A stretch of 64,000 nt of DNA from positions 5,809,877-5,873,876 of the forward strand of contig OX453276.1 in NCBI GenBank assembly GCA_949710005.1. The letters run 5' to 3'. The notes below the pieces were generated by a model. It had not been told where the DNA came from, made no database searches, and saw nothing but the letters and a program-made list of their open reading frames with translations. The translations under genes and the position numbers were made by a program. Below are positions 28,007-41,000 of this stretch, piece by piece. The stretch's first letter is position 1; each line of letters begins with the position of its first letter. The stretch is from Ricordea florida (lineage: Eukaryota; Cnidaria; Anthozoa; Corallimorpharia; Ricordeidae).

Positions 28007-29270
28007 TTCGCTTAAGAATAAGTCAACATGTAGTTCTTTTCGTTTTTACCGCGCCCAAATTGTGCCCATTGAAAAGGTTTTCCCATTGATTTTTTTTTTA
28101 AATAAAAGTTTCCGGATCCCAGCACGAGCGATTTTTGCCTGAGCAGAATTAAGTCCAGAAACGTCAAAATATCTTCCAGCCGAGGACTTTGTATCGTCCT
28201 GAACGAGGCTCCAATTCAATATCTTTTTCGCCACGGAGATTGCGTAAAGCATCGGCACGAGAAACCAAGTTTCAACTTTTCATTGGAAAGGTTAACCGTT
28301 AGGGTGGATCTTAAGGGATAATGTTGCACTAGTAGTCCAGCTGAGAGTAGCTTCTTCTGGGTTAACTTGAACCGTTGTCATTTACATCGCAAGTGATTTC
28401 TCACGCTTCAAAAAGCTTTTTGGCACCGTACTTACTCAGCGAACAGCATGAATATAAAGGCCCGGATGTTGCCTGGAAACACGTCAGTATTTCTGGCTGA
28501 CACTACATCATATCAGACTTCCCACCAACCAGTAATTTCTATATGAAGCTCAACATCCACAGATATGTCACATTATCTGTTATCTGTCCGACTCTTACTG
28601 AAGATGGCAGTAGATTTGAAACCAATAAGGTCCGTGTTTTTACAGCTGCGCTCGCTTACAAACTAAAACCCTTTTCTTTCTTTTTTTCTCTTCTCACATC
28701 GATCTGCATCCAAAAAATAATAATCAAAGAGCACATTCAACTGCTCAAGGAAACTACGAAAGAATAACACAAGATAACAGCAATGGATATGGTCTTTTAT
28801 TGACACCGCCAGTTTTTAATTTCCCGTATTTGTTCAATCTTTTATCGGTTCTTTACTTCCTAATTATAACCTCACACTCGCACAGCATGCGTTTCCCGGC
28901 TTATTTACCGTGTGTGCAATATCAAATAACTGAAAACAAAAGGGAAGGATTTGTTATAAAAGATTCATGTGTGAAAAGTCCATGAAAGTGAAAATAATCA
29001 TTGTAAACAGAGTTAATCTTGATGTCATCAATATGACTGACAATTGTAAGTACAAAGATGTCAGAAAAATGCACTCGTTAAAACAGAAAGGGGCAAAATT
29101 GGATTTGGCGAATACTAGGGATAGATTTTACCAAATTGAAATGGTAACCTGTCTGAATTCTTTAACGTTTGAAAATAAACATGAAATCCGTACAAAGCAT
29201 CAAAAAGAAAATTATGCTGTTCCAATCTAAATTTAAAACTAATGGACGCTTTTTCTAAACGCTTCCGGCT
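28007..29270. other. Upstream region of the GPCR, no gene seen
   Basis: No exon with convincing borders was found, only short open frames without recognisable domains. Confidence 0.4.
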
Positions 29271-29279
29271 TTTAAAATA

Positions 29280-29918
29280 CTGAACTTTGGTACTGCTTGT
29301 CTTCCTCAGTGGACGAAACCATCCAGTGTAACCATTCTTTGTAAAGCTACTGAACAGTACTGTACTATGGTGCTGTTTGTTTCACTATACAGTGTGGTTC
29401 TATCTTTTTCATCTGTGGATCAAAACATGCAGTGTGACCATTCTTTGTAAAGCTACTGAACAGTACTGTAACTGTGGTGCTGTTTGTTTTACTATACTGT
29501 GTGATTCTAAATTTTTCATCTGTGGATCAAATTATGAGGTTTGACCATTCCTTGAAAACCGCTAATGAATGCTGTACGTACTGTAGTACTGTTTTGAACT
29601 ACTGGCCGGCTTTCCATACTGTGTGGTTCATACTGTTAGGGGTTCGAACTTAGTCACTCTGAATCAAGCCACGTGGTGAGCATCTGTTCAAAAACTGCAA
29701 AAACAAACAAGATCGTACTGTGGTATTGTTTGTCTAACTTTAAAGCATGCAGTGTGACGATTCTTAGGAAAGCAACCGAACAGCACTGTACTTTGGTACT
29801 GTTACTTTGTTTTACTATATAGTGTAGTTTTAACTTTTCCATCTGTGGATCAAACCATAGAGTGTAACCATTCTTTGGAAAGCTACTGAACAGTACTGTA
29901 CTGTGTTCTTTTTTTTTT
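29280..29918 (+). repeat. 106-bp minisatellite, block 1
   Basis: About six diverged units contain GTACTGTTTGTTTTACTATA and TCAAACCATGCAGTGTGACC. The same unit recurs at 45.6, 47.2 and 55.9 kb. Confidence 0.85.
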
Positions 29919-30487
29919 TCTTTTCTTTATACCAGCTACACAGTTTCAACCAGAATGATAGCTTTTTCGTCGAATTTTTCAACAGCTAACTAGGTAGGCG
30001 TGCTCAGTTACTTGGCAAGAAATAACAAAAAGGCAAAGATATAAAAATTTTTCAGCAAAATCGCTTTTAGCGCTGTATCAAGCTGAAAGCAAATTATTTG
30101 TCAAATACGGCGGATTTCGGCTTTGTATGTGAGACAGCTAACTGTCATAGAGCAAGTATCATTTCCCTTAATTATTCCTAAAATTTATATTAGTCTAGTG
30201 GCAATATTCTGAAAGACGCTTATAAAAATTATTTTCGTAAACCTTTTAGAGTAGAGGCAGGAAACAGGGCTCAAAAAGTTTGTTTTGGGATCCTTTTTTA
30301 GAAGTTTGCTGTTTCCCTTGTTGATTTGGACTGATATGGTAATTAAAGGGATGTTTTGGAAGGTCCTCATTTCTTTAACATGGAAACAAGGCCGATCCAA
30401 CGTTGTGATAAAACAATGGCAAGCATCAGCAAAACCAAAAAGTATGAAATTGTAAGCGACTAGTATTGCAAGGAATGTAAATAGTGT

Positions 30488-31003
30488 ATTTTACAATAAC
30501 TGAGCGAATTCTCGCGTGCTGATTGGCTAATTTTTATCATCAATAAGAGTACAGACACATAAAACTTTAATTTATGCAAGGTATTTCGCGTGATAAGTGA
30601 GCTGTCAAACAGTCAAATTTTTACCCAATCAAATTGTATACGTGTTGTCACAAGCCAATGAGAAGGCAAGAAAAGTTATTGAGAATAGTTGCGCCTTGAT
30701 TGCGTCAATTTAAATAAAATTCAGCATTTTTCGAGTTTACTTGCTGTTTACTTGCGTTTTCTTTTCATTTAAGTCTTCATTTGACCTTTTTCGCATTTTG
30801 TTATTGTAAAAAACAAATTGACGTCAGTTTTTTATGCGTCTGTCCTCTCATTGATGATAAATTGCGTCATAACATTGTCAAAGTTTGTTGTAGATCCACT
30901 CGCCTATCGGCTCGTGGATCTACAACACTTTGACAATGTTATGACGCAATTTATCATCAATAAGAGGACAGACGCATAAAAAACTGAGGTCAATTTGTTA
31001 ACT
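30488..31003 (-). mobile_element. About 520-bp MITE, copy 2 (inverted)
   Basis: It is the complement of 21208-21726, including the long hairpin at 30840-30985. Confidence 0.72.
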
Positions 31004-31079
31004 TTAAATCGAGTATTGTAAGGTTTGTGATGTAAATAACGTAATTGTGTAAAGTAAATATATAAGTGTGTGTTGAATG

Positions 31080-31108
31080 AATAATAATAATAATAATAAT
31101 AATAAAAA
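31080..31108. repeat. (AAT)n microsatellite
   Basis: It has about eight triplets. Confidence 0.9.
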
Positions 31109-31819
31109 TCAGTAAAACCACAGGAAAAATTCCTGAAAATGTCTGATTCATAAACGGATTTCTGCTCATGTTTGAATGACTAATTTGAATGACTATGATG
31201 ATGATACTCTCTATGATGGTCATACCCTGCAGCGTAAAAATGCTCGCGATCCGACAGACCAATGGAATGCGCTTTGAATTCCCATTCTATTTAAAAATAT
31301 AATTTTTTCTATTTAGAAAATATCCACAACTACTTCAGGTCAGACATGCTAAACCTATTCAGATCAGTCTTCTAGGCCTGGCTGGTTGTCTGCACCCAAC
31401 CTCACTCATGAGCGCTTCTATCTTCTAAGCTGCTGTGAACCATTGATTGGGTCATAAAGACTCTTCTATAGTGCCCTGATGCCTATATTAGTTTTTGACC
31501 CTCGTGGTCTTCTCACATGGGCTATTGTTCAGCAATAGCTGATATAAATCCGAACCAAGTAACCAAAACGCTGGTTCACTAGGTGACCTCGCAAAAAAGC
31601 TGACTGAGGAGATTTCAAACGGACGACGTGAAGACAGAGATGATGCCTATGTATTTGTGACTGAAGCAATCCAACAGATTCTCACAATTGTTGCTGAGTT
31701 TGACGCAGCACACAAGGATAATGCAAATTTTAAGTATTGTGGGGATAGTTTCTAAAGAAACTGGTGCTGCATCGGTGGGGAATTGAAACACAACAAATTG
31801 GGATAATCAAACAAGGTGA

Positions 31820-32480
31820 TGAAGGTAAAAAAGGAGATGCTGACGTTTCGAGCGTAAGCCCTTCGTCAGAGGGAAAGAGAGGATTATGGGTTATGTGTAA
31901 CTGATTTATATAGAGAGGTTTGGAGCTATGTTATTGGTGGAGCCATAGTAGCGTGTTAACGAGGGTAAATTAATTAAATGAATGAAAAACGTTCGTTCGT
32001 TGATACCGTGGGGATTAAGAGAACCGAGTTGGAAGATAAATCTTTGTTCTAGGTTTTTACGGCTTTCCGTGTTGCCCTGATGCAGGAAAAGGCCGCAGAT
32101 CGTCATGTTTTGAGTGGAATGGTTCGGCAGATTTAAGTGTCGCGCTAAAAGTTTAGATTCATCTTTGTCATTTCTTTCGACGTCACGCAGATGTTCGTGG
32201 AAACGGTCAGCTAATCTTCTTCCGGTCTCGCCGATGTATGTCCTCTTGCATACGGTGCATTTTATGTAATAAATAACATTGGCGGAAGTGCTTGTGAAGC
32301 GGTCGGTGATTTTAGTCGCTCGCTTAGGTCCTGTTACTTTGTCTTTGTTTTGAATGAAAGGACAAGTGTTGCATCTTTTGCGTGTGCATTTAAGAGTGCC
32401 AGGTGATTCGTCCAATTTCAGTGTGCTTCTAACTAAAAAGTCACGTACGTTTTTGTTGCGTTCAAATGAGATGCGTGGTG
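31820..32480 (-). mobile_element. Penelope-like element relic with GIY-YIG domain, minus orientation
   Basis: The 169-residue open part (31906-32415) has KRCNTCPFI, VIYYIKCTVC and TYIGETGRRLADRF (the GIY-YIG core in the form YYI...YIG), then FHEHLRDV and LARHLNLPNHSTQNM. This is the C-terminal endonuclease of Penelope-type retroelements. The reverse transcriptase part is absent, so this is a truncated copy. Confidence 0.8.
31836..31872 (-). ncRNA. Hammerhead-like ribozyme motif, minus strand
   Basis: On the minus strand it reads ctgacgaagggcttacg then ctcgaaacgtcag. It has the core CTGACGA and GAAA with a four-pair GGGC/GCUC stem and an outer CTGACG/CGTCAG pairing. Penelope-like elements carry hammerheads near their ends. 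One additional A between core and stem departs from the classical fold. Confidence 0.45.
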
Positions 32481-32499
32481 GTCAGTGAGAAAATTCTAC

Positions 32500-34313
32500 C
32501 TGTCTCGCTGTCATTCTGAAGAACTTTAAGTTACTTCGTTTTTGTTACTTTATGTTTTTGACAGGTAGGTTGAGCGGGTAAAAAGTGAGTGTGAAAGATA
32601 TTCTCTGGTTCTCTTCTTTTTGTGACGTTTGTGGCGCTGTCTGCTGGTCAGTTGTTTGAGCCCGTTACCGGGTCAGTGTAGCCACGGTTCTTGAAGAAAT
32701 CTTCCGCGGCTTTAATTTCTAATGCTAAGACAATTTTTTTTCACTAAGGACATCACTTCATCATACACTGTCATTTTTCTTTCCACTTTCTTTTTCACGG
32801 CTACAATACATACAATATTATTTACACATTTTTGCAAGTGGGTTTTTAAAAGAAGTAAACTATGGCCTAAGCTCAATACATGAAAACATTTTGCAAGATA
32901 TTGTCTATGTTGCTTATTGGCAAAAATCTGCCGTAATCTGATTGGCTGAGCTACGACAGACTATCAGCCATTAGACAGCACATGGTTGAAGATCATTTTC
33001 AAAATGGCGACGTATGTTTCGCAGGAAGATTGACTATTTTGGTGTTTTTTTTCACCGACACATGATTTGATTATTATGATGTTTACTAAAACAATTAGAT
33101 TATTTGCTCTCGATTTCTATGAGGTGATAGTTGATTCGGTTCGGCCTCATCAACTATCACCTAATAGAAATCTCGAGCTCATAATCTAATTGTTAAATAT
33201 CGTACTGATCCAAGCAAGGCGTAGAGACTTGATCATCTTTGAAAAATCTACAAGTTTGATTCCCTTTGTTCAAAGGATTGTTGCAGGACTTGCCTCTTAA
33301 TCTTGTATTTCTTATTGCTCAATAAGACGGGGAACTAGCGCTGTGCTTGGACAGTTCTGGTGAAACTGCCAGGGACTGAAAGCATAGACGCTACTATATA
33401 TTAATTGCGAAAAAGCAAGAGTTATAGCTAATAGTGCTTTTCCATAAAGCGTGAGGCCTCTTGATAGCCATAATTTAATTTTATTTTCATTTTTCGGATT
33501 CTGGTGAGGAAGTTAGTTTCCAAATTGTTTCCCATGTTTTAAGACAAAAAAGTTCCTAGAACTTTAATTGGGTCTATTGACCTCTAGAATTCCAATAACT
33601 TGTTTTTTGATTATTTTTCTGGGATCACAACCACATCGCTTTGGGCTTTTTTTTCTTATTTACTCTTAGTCCCGAGAGGCTCCCAAATTTTTCAAAAACT
33701 AAGGAGACTAGACTTCAAGGATTGTGTGTTGTTACTTATGATAGTTGTGTCATCTGTGTTAGGTAAGAGTATGAATTCGCAGGTTGAAGGAAGACACTCC
33801 TCGAAGCTTAAGTGAAACGGTAATTTAATTCACTGAACGATGAAGGAGTCCTACGACGTTTATATTACAGTTAGATAATGATAAAAGGAAAATAACAACG
33901 ATGACCGGACGATAGGACTTACAGGAAGTAAGTGGAGAGCTAACGTCCCTAACAGAGTGTAGAACATGTAATATAAACAAGATGGCCGACAATATCTTGA
34001 GCCCCTCGGCCAGCGGTAATATTAGCTGAGCCTTGAGGCTTGGCCAGCAGTAAACTTTTCACAGAAGCTACACGTGACTGACGTTTGTTCCATATCCTCA
34101 TACGTGAAGAGATCGATGACGTCATGGCCTAGACTTTCCCGCTCAATTTTGCATTCTTGGTAATACTGGTAAGAAGAAGTTTACTCTGGATAGATACAAT
34201 GCAAAGTAGTTAGAGTCTGTTTCAAAACCAGCTATTGTTTCGATCTCGTAGCTAGGACCGCTAAACAACACGAGAGTTGTCAATTCCTTCGCTTAGGTCA
34301 TCAATCTGTTTAT
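32500..34313. other. Region downstream of gene B
   Basis: It contains a hairpin MITE at 33085-33195. Otherwise no gene was recognised. The gene B 3' UTR should lie at its right end. Confidence 0.4.
33085..33195. mobile_element. Hairpin MITE (AACAATTAGATTAT family)
   Basis: AACAATTAGATTATTTGCTC and GAGCTCATAATCTAATTGTT enclose a GGTGATAGTTGAT palindrome. Related copies are at 48235-48780 and 49343-49460. Confidence 0.65.
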
Positions 34314-34454
34314 TTAAAAGTGCGTCGATTCATTTTCAGGCGGTGATTGAGGCATAAACTCCGCTTGCATGTCAGCCAAGGGTATCTCGTCATACGGGAC
34401 ATCCTTCTCCTCGTCATCGTCTGCTGGACTATCGCAAAGAAATTCGTGGTAATC
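34314..34454 (-). CDS. Gene B exon 17, C-terminal tail and stop
   Basis: It has 47 codons from acceptor gccacag to TAA at 34316-34314. The tail is acidic (SPADDDEEKDVPYDEIPLAD). An AATAAA overlaps the stop codon, but a true poly(A) site may lie further left. Confidence 0.85.
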   Translation of the reverse strand, partial: DYHEFLCDSPADDDEEKDVPYDEIPLADMQAEFMPQSPPENESTHF

Positions 34455-34942
34455 CTGTGGCAATTAACAAGGTTTAGATCTGTCATGAACAAAATGTTTA
34501 TTTTGGTTTATAAAGTCAAGCCGAGTAACACATATCGGCTACGTCACGTGTGCATTATATTTCAGTCGCCTGCGCAATGATCGCGTGTAACTGAGATCTA
34601 TGAACTGTTGTAGCTCCGCTAACTTATAACTGCTTTGTAAAGTTTGTAGGAAAAAAAAGTTTTGATCTTTGTCTAGATTTAATTATTAATGATGGAGAAA
34701 TTATATAAATTATCAATGAGCTTGAGTACTTACGGCTAAAATCGACAACCTTTGTTCCGTCCAATCCACGAGTTGATCAAATGTGGGTCGTTGATAAGGA
34801 TCTTCGTGCCAACAGTCCATCATGATCTTATATCTGCGAAAATAAAACAGATGGCTTGACAGTTGGAACTAACTCGTTCGAAAAATAAATTGCCAAGTCC
34901 TTTGTCTGGTCCCTAGGTCCCTGACACAACTTACAAGTATAG

Positions 34943-34997
<55 letters not shown>

Positions 34998-35007
34998 TAA
35001 CAGTTAA

Positions 35008-35050
<43 letters not shown>

Positions 35051-38000
35051 TCAACAAGCGCGAATGGAATTTTTAATTAAATTTAATTGAATTCTAGACG
35101 TTTTGATCGTTCAGGATTGAGTTAAATTTCATTCAATTCTGTTTTAATTTTACAAAACGACCGGAAGTAAATATTAATTCAACAGTAACAAAGCCACTGA
35201 AAATCACATGACATGCGCGCCGTTTGACGACCCATTGACGACCCAGTGACTACCACAACTGGAGAGGATATGACTTTCTTTTCAATTTATTATACGTCTC
35301 GAGGGCGGTATTTGAAGAAAACTTGGAAAAAACTTAAAGGTAAACCACCGAATACTTACCGACACATTACCGACATGTTACCGACACATCACCGACTGTC
35401 GGTCAACTGTCGGCCGACAAACGGCCGACAGATGGCCTGCACATTAGCCAAAACCTGTCGGCCGACAGTCGGCCGACAGTCGGCCAACAGTCGGCCGACA
35501 GTCGGCCGACTGACGACCGACAGTCGACTGAGGGGAGCTGTTCTTCACAATTACCAAATTCGCTGAATGATTTCAAGCAAGACACAATGCAACACGGAAA
35601 TTAGAGTCATTTAGAATTAATGGACCGTTGACTCAATCTTTGAAGGAGCTAAATCCACGGTGGGGAATTTTCAAAATGTTTTTAAGGTTTAACACGTCGA
35701 GGAGTAAACTGATTGAGCACCTGTGCTTTGCCGTTGTAAAACGTCTGCTGAAAACTTTGATCACCATGTGACACAGACGGCGAGCGAAGATAATTTTCTA
35801 CAAGAACTTTTCCAATTAATGTTTTGGTCAGTAACTGCTACTGTGGCCCTTATAACATGGATGTGTGGAGCTAATTGTGTCCCATCACAGACCTGATACA
35901 GTTCTTATCAATGTAATTGAAGTACCCTTGGTGAAATACCGGTGAAACATCCGTCGCTTTTCCTTACCGCAGTGTAAAAATTCTTGCATGAGGTTTGAAT
36001 TAAGTTCTTCTTTGCTCATTTACCCACTCGCTCTCGCCGAATACTTACCCCTGCACGGAAATAAGCCGTTTTCAGAAGTTTTAGAGGTAAACGTTATTGC
36101 TGTTTTTGTTGTGTAATGTTTATCAGTGCTTCGGATCGACATTTCGGTCTACGGAAGAGTTTCTTTATATCTCAGAACATTTCAGATATTAAAGTAGCCC
36201 AAAATAACCTTCAATTGAAGTCTTATGCTTTCTTGGACGTTTCCGGTAAAGTATTTTCCATTTGCTCTTGCATTTTTTCGGTAGAAAGCTCGTAAAAGCT
36301 ACTTTTCTTCCTCCATGCCATTTTCGCCAGATTTTTCAGCTTAACATCACTTGACGTGATTGTTTGCCATATATGGTAAAAATTGATGTATATGAGCTGA
36401 TAATCGAGATTGAGCGAGCCAATCAGAAGGCTAGAAATCCAATATTCGAGGTTGAAAATTTAATAATGTGTAATGTTTAAAATTGTTAACGGCCTGGCAC
36501 CGCCAAATGTATCCTTTTAATAACACCTTAAATAATTACGGTCTGAGATCTTCCAAATTCAACCTTGAACTGCCTAAATGTAGAACTAATTGCTACAAGA
36601 ATAGCTTCGCATTTAGTGGCGCTAAGTTCTGGAATGCTCTCCTTCGCCATCTCAAAGAGGAAACATCTCAGAAAAGGTTTACTACGGGCGTCAGTTAGAC
36701 ATATATGTTATTTACCGGGCGGGAGGTCCGTATGGGAAAACATTGTGCCCGAGGTCTTGAGCATGGCCCGAGGCCGAAGGCCGAGGGCCGTACTCAAGAC
36801 CAAGGGCATGGTTTTTTACCCATACGGACCGACCTAGACCGGTAAATAACTTATTTATTTTTTCTGTTTGTTTGTTTTTTTTTCGGATAAAAATCCGGAC
36901 CGTGGTCCGTATCGTAAAAAGCTGGACCGGTTACGAGCGCGCGATTAGCCAATCAGATTCGAGGATTTGGGAATCCGGCCCGCTGAGATGCTTCAGAAAA
37001 AAGTAAAACTGAATATTTAGCCAAGTTCACCTCGTTGTAATTGCTTTAATTTACAACTTTACTTATATTTTTATCTACTTTGTTGTAATTAACTAGTTGT
37101 ACATGTTATTAGGACTTGTACGAATTTTATGGTAACCAAATTTTAACTTGTTCGTTTTAATTTGATAAAGCTCCGTGTCTTAAATAATACAATACAATAA
37201 TACAATACTTTATTTATTGACGTGACACCATGGAGCTCCTAAGTGCTCGTTAAAAACGTGCACATGTGCATGACATATGAAATCAGAGGTAGAGATAGAC
37301 CACTTCACCGGAAACTACGTCTCCTACTCTTTTCGAACCGTGTGTGGGTTCTTTCACATCCCAAAGATTATAAGGAACAAGTATGGTGAGACGGGAGCTA
37401 CATTTTATCGCCCTTATCCGAGAAGACAAGAAAGTCTAATCGTTTGCAAATGTCATTCCAAAGGCACACAGCAGTTTCTCCTCAATTATCTTTAATGACC
37501 CTGAGTGTTGCCGGGTCCGGCTGGGGTTTAAAATATTCCACTCATCCACCCATCTATATATACCTATCTATCTATCTATCATATGCACTCTCTGTAGGAA
37601 AGTAATTACGGCTTACGTTTCATCGGAGCAACAGTCAGGTTGGGATAAGCGCTGCCCATTCCTAAGGTAATCCACAATTTCAGCTCCTCCTAAAGCTGCA
37701 TAAGGGACTTTTGCTGTATATAAATATGAAGTAAGGAACGAAAGGTTACTCTGCTGTTGCGCTACAGGGACATTTAATATATTAATCATAACTATCATAA
37801 AATTGTCAGATCTGATTGGCTATCAACTGCCCTGAGTTGCATAGGTAATAGCATGATTTGTAGTGATATTTGGCATAAATACCACGAGTGATATTTCAAA
37901 ATTGTCATACGTAATTAGAAATATTTTGTAATGCCATCCGTTTATTTTGTGACGCGTATTTTGATTGATAGTATACAACATGTGATCTGAAAATCGCGTG

Positions 38001-41000
38001 ATCCAAACTCAAAACTTACAACAAGATTGATTGCAAAAACGTGTAAAGAAAGAACATCAAAGTTAATCAAAGTTTGAGATTTCAAAAGTTTGTCTCGATG
38101 AAAGTCGCTCAGAATTAGATTCTAACATCTACAGCTGCTGATGGGCGTTTCCCAACTTGCTTGCGATGTTATAATTTATAGTAACTTGACAGCCATGGAA
38201 ATGGTTAACAGTCTCCACAGCTGTGTTTACAGCATCTAATCTTTCTAGCGGTTGACGAACTCTGCTGGATTGTGTCGTTGCACACTCTGCACTGATGATG
38301 GAAGAAATGAGTCGCTGTTCTTTCTCATCGGCTTCTTCATAATCTGCAAGGGACCTTTCATTAGTATGCCCTGTCACGCCGATAATAGCTGACCGCGGAA
38401 GATTTGCAGTTTTCAGCTTCTTCACCAAGGTTTTGCGATCACTGTGGTTCGTGAGCTTTTTGCCTTGTATGCCTGCTTGACTTGCCATAATCTTCATGAA
38501 GGAATTAATGCTGTTGACGCCCATTCTTTGACGCTTATACCACACTTGAGTCTTGGGTCGTTCATTCGCGGCAAGATAGACTGGACCACTGTTTCGCATT
38601 TCCTCGGGTCTTCGTTCCAAAAAGATTTTGAACAATTTTACAGGGCATCTCTGTCCACCGGTAGCAAACATCTTGGGATCAATGACTCTTCGTTTGTTGC
38701 GAAGTCCACCTTGGCGAGTTTTCGTGGGGTTTCCGCATAAGTCACGAATTCAATACCTTTGCCGGTAGTGAAGACAAAATCTCCAACGTACATGTCTTGG
38801 TGCTCCTGACAGCCCTCAAGCCAAGGTGCTGAGTGAGCAAGAACCACATTGTTTGTATAAGTGGCTGTGGAGAATGTCTCCCAAGCACTCCTTTGGACCA
38901 CAAGAACTCCTCGTCTTGAGAGGTGAGTGCCTTTGCAGCGTTTGGCTTTTTCCGAAACCTTCTTGACGAGGAAGCCTTGCTTTTCCTTCAGGTACTTTTC
39001 TGCTGTTGGAAAACTCAATATCCTTGGCTATTGAGAAGGCAGCATACTTTTCTCTCAGGTGTCGTTCCCGTGACGCCAACATAACTCTCAAATTGCCGGG
39101 CTTGTACTCAGAACCATCTTTCTTACGGATCTCGGCGAAGAACGTTTGTAATGTTTCATCTAGTTGTTTCGCTTCACAAGAGAGCAAATTAGTTTCAAAA
39201 TTCCTGCTTTCGGCCCAGCTGGTCCAGACGTTTAGCCATGTTGATGTACTTTTCTTCGTGTTTTGGTTTACTGAATTTTCCTTCAGTTCTTGAATCTCTT
39301 CAACTTGAAAATCTGGATATCTTTCCGTCATTGCTTTTGAATTTGCTTCGAGATTTTGTTTACTATGGAAACAATAATTTTCACAGGAAGGTATTTCCAT
39401 TTAAACTGAAATATTACTGCTCTAAGCCAATCAAATTGCAGAAATTTCTCACGTAGTAGTATAACAGCATTAATTCAATTCAGATAATTTCGGTTGCACA
39501 TCAAATGGAACGAACCATTTCGGTTTGGTCCGACCGGAATATTCGGGACCAGCTTTGAGGGTGGTCCACTTTTTGTTGAATGGAAAGCGCCCCTGGTTAT
39601 TTGTGTAGAAGGAAACCTGTTTGACCGGTTTGCTACGATGACTATGAAACGTAAGTTGGTGAAGAAAAATTAAAAATATACGTTATTTTAGAAAGTAGAG
39701 GCACAGTAGTGTAGTGGTTAACGTGTCGGACTTCCGAGCAGAAGGTTTGGAGTTCGAGCCCTGGTGCTAGCACTGTGTTGTTTCCTTAGACAAGAAACTT
39801 AACTCCACACTGTCTCTCTCCACCCAGGTGTATAAATGGGTACCGGCGATATAATGCTGGGGGTAACCCTGCGATGGTCTAGCGTCCCATCCAGGAGGGA
39901 GTAATAACACTCCCAGATGCTTCATGCTAGTGAAACCGGGATAAGCTCCGGCCTTGTGGGCCTTATATCAGAAACATTTGATAACTTTAATTGATTTCAC
40001 CAACGATAATGAATTAACTTGGCTGACTATACTACATTAAAGACGAAGTCGTATCTCTGGCTCTTTAACGCTGAGATACGCGAGTTCATCGAGAAAAACA
40101 AAAACAGTAACATAGCAAACAAAACCAGGACTTACTTGAACGTCATAAGAAAATGATGTCGTTAGAAGAACAAGTTAACACTTTAGATCTTCCCCCAATT
40201 TTTGGAAGAAAAGAATATGAAATCCATCGACAGCTACTCAACAGATTCGGAGAAGCAACGAGAAAATGACATACTTCATGATTAGCCAGCGCTCGATCCC
40301 GCGGTATCAGGTGTCTTCGGTCGCAGCAGGAGTGCTTCAAATGCGAGAGGTAGCCAAGTTAATTCAACTTTTTCATCCGATCCACATTTTTATCAGTCCA
40401 CTCGCGTTGTTGTGGGTTAACACTCGCCAGTACCTATGAAAGCCTGATTGCTATGATAAAATCCGACGATGAAATTAGAGCGTGGCCGGAGTAGATATAG
40501 TTTATGGCAGCAGAGAAGTTTGTCACTTTTTCCCCAAGAAGTTTGTTTCGGGGATGTTTTTCAACTTTTAAGTTTTCATTGCAGAAATCCTTAATTTTTG
40601 TATTTGCGAAAGGTTCCGTTTCCAACTTGAAATTGCATCGGATGTTTGCGTAGTGTAGACAAGTCCGCCTATTTTCCCCCCTTTTGCTTCGAGTTCCCCT
40701 TGTAAAATGCTCCCCTTATTTGGACTTTTTCATTAACAACTTAGCATTTTCCAACTTGCAGTTTTTTAAAACGTGGTATATGTTTCTGAAACCACGTTTG
40801 CGGTAGAAGAGTGAACACACAAGGTTGCTTGATTGACAAGATATTTCTTTGCAAATGTTGATTGCCAAGATGTTTGCTTGTTTGGCGTTTGATTTTTTAT
40901 CGCGCCTCACGAAAAATATGCCACACATTCCTAGCAACAACTGATATATTTTTGTATATTTTTCTTGGGTTTTGACACAATTACTAATTCCAGAGTTTCT

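Noticed and set aside
37277..37495. 72-codon plus-strand frame with VCGFFHIPKII
   Set aside because: The composition is plausible and I have a vague memory of similar repeat-borne frames in coral genomes, but there is no domain or promoter, and it lies antisense in a gene B intron.
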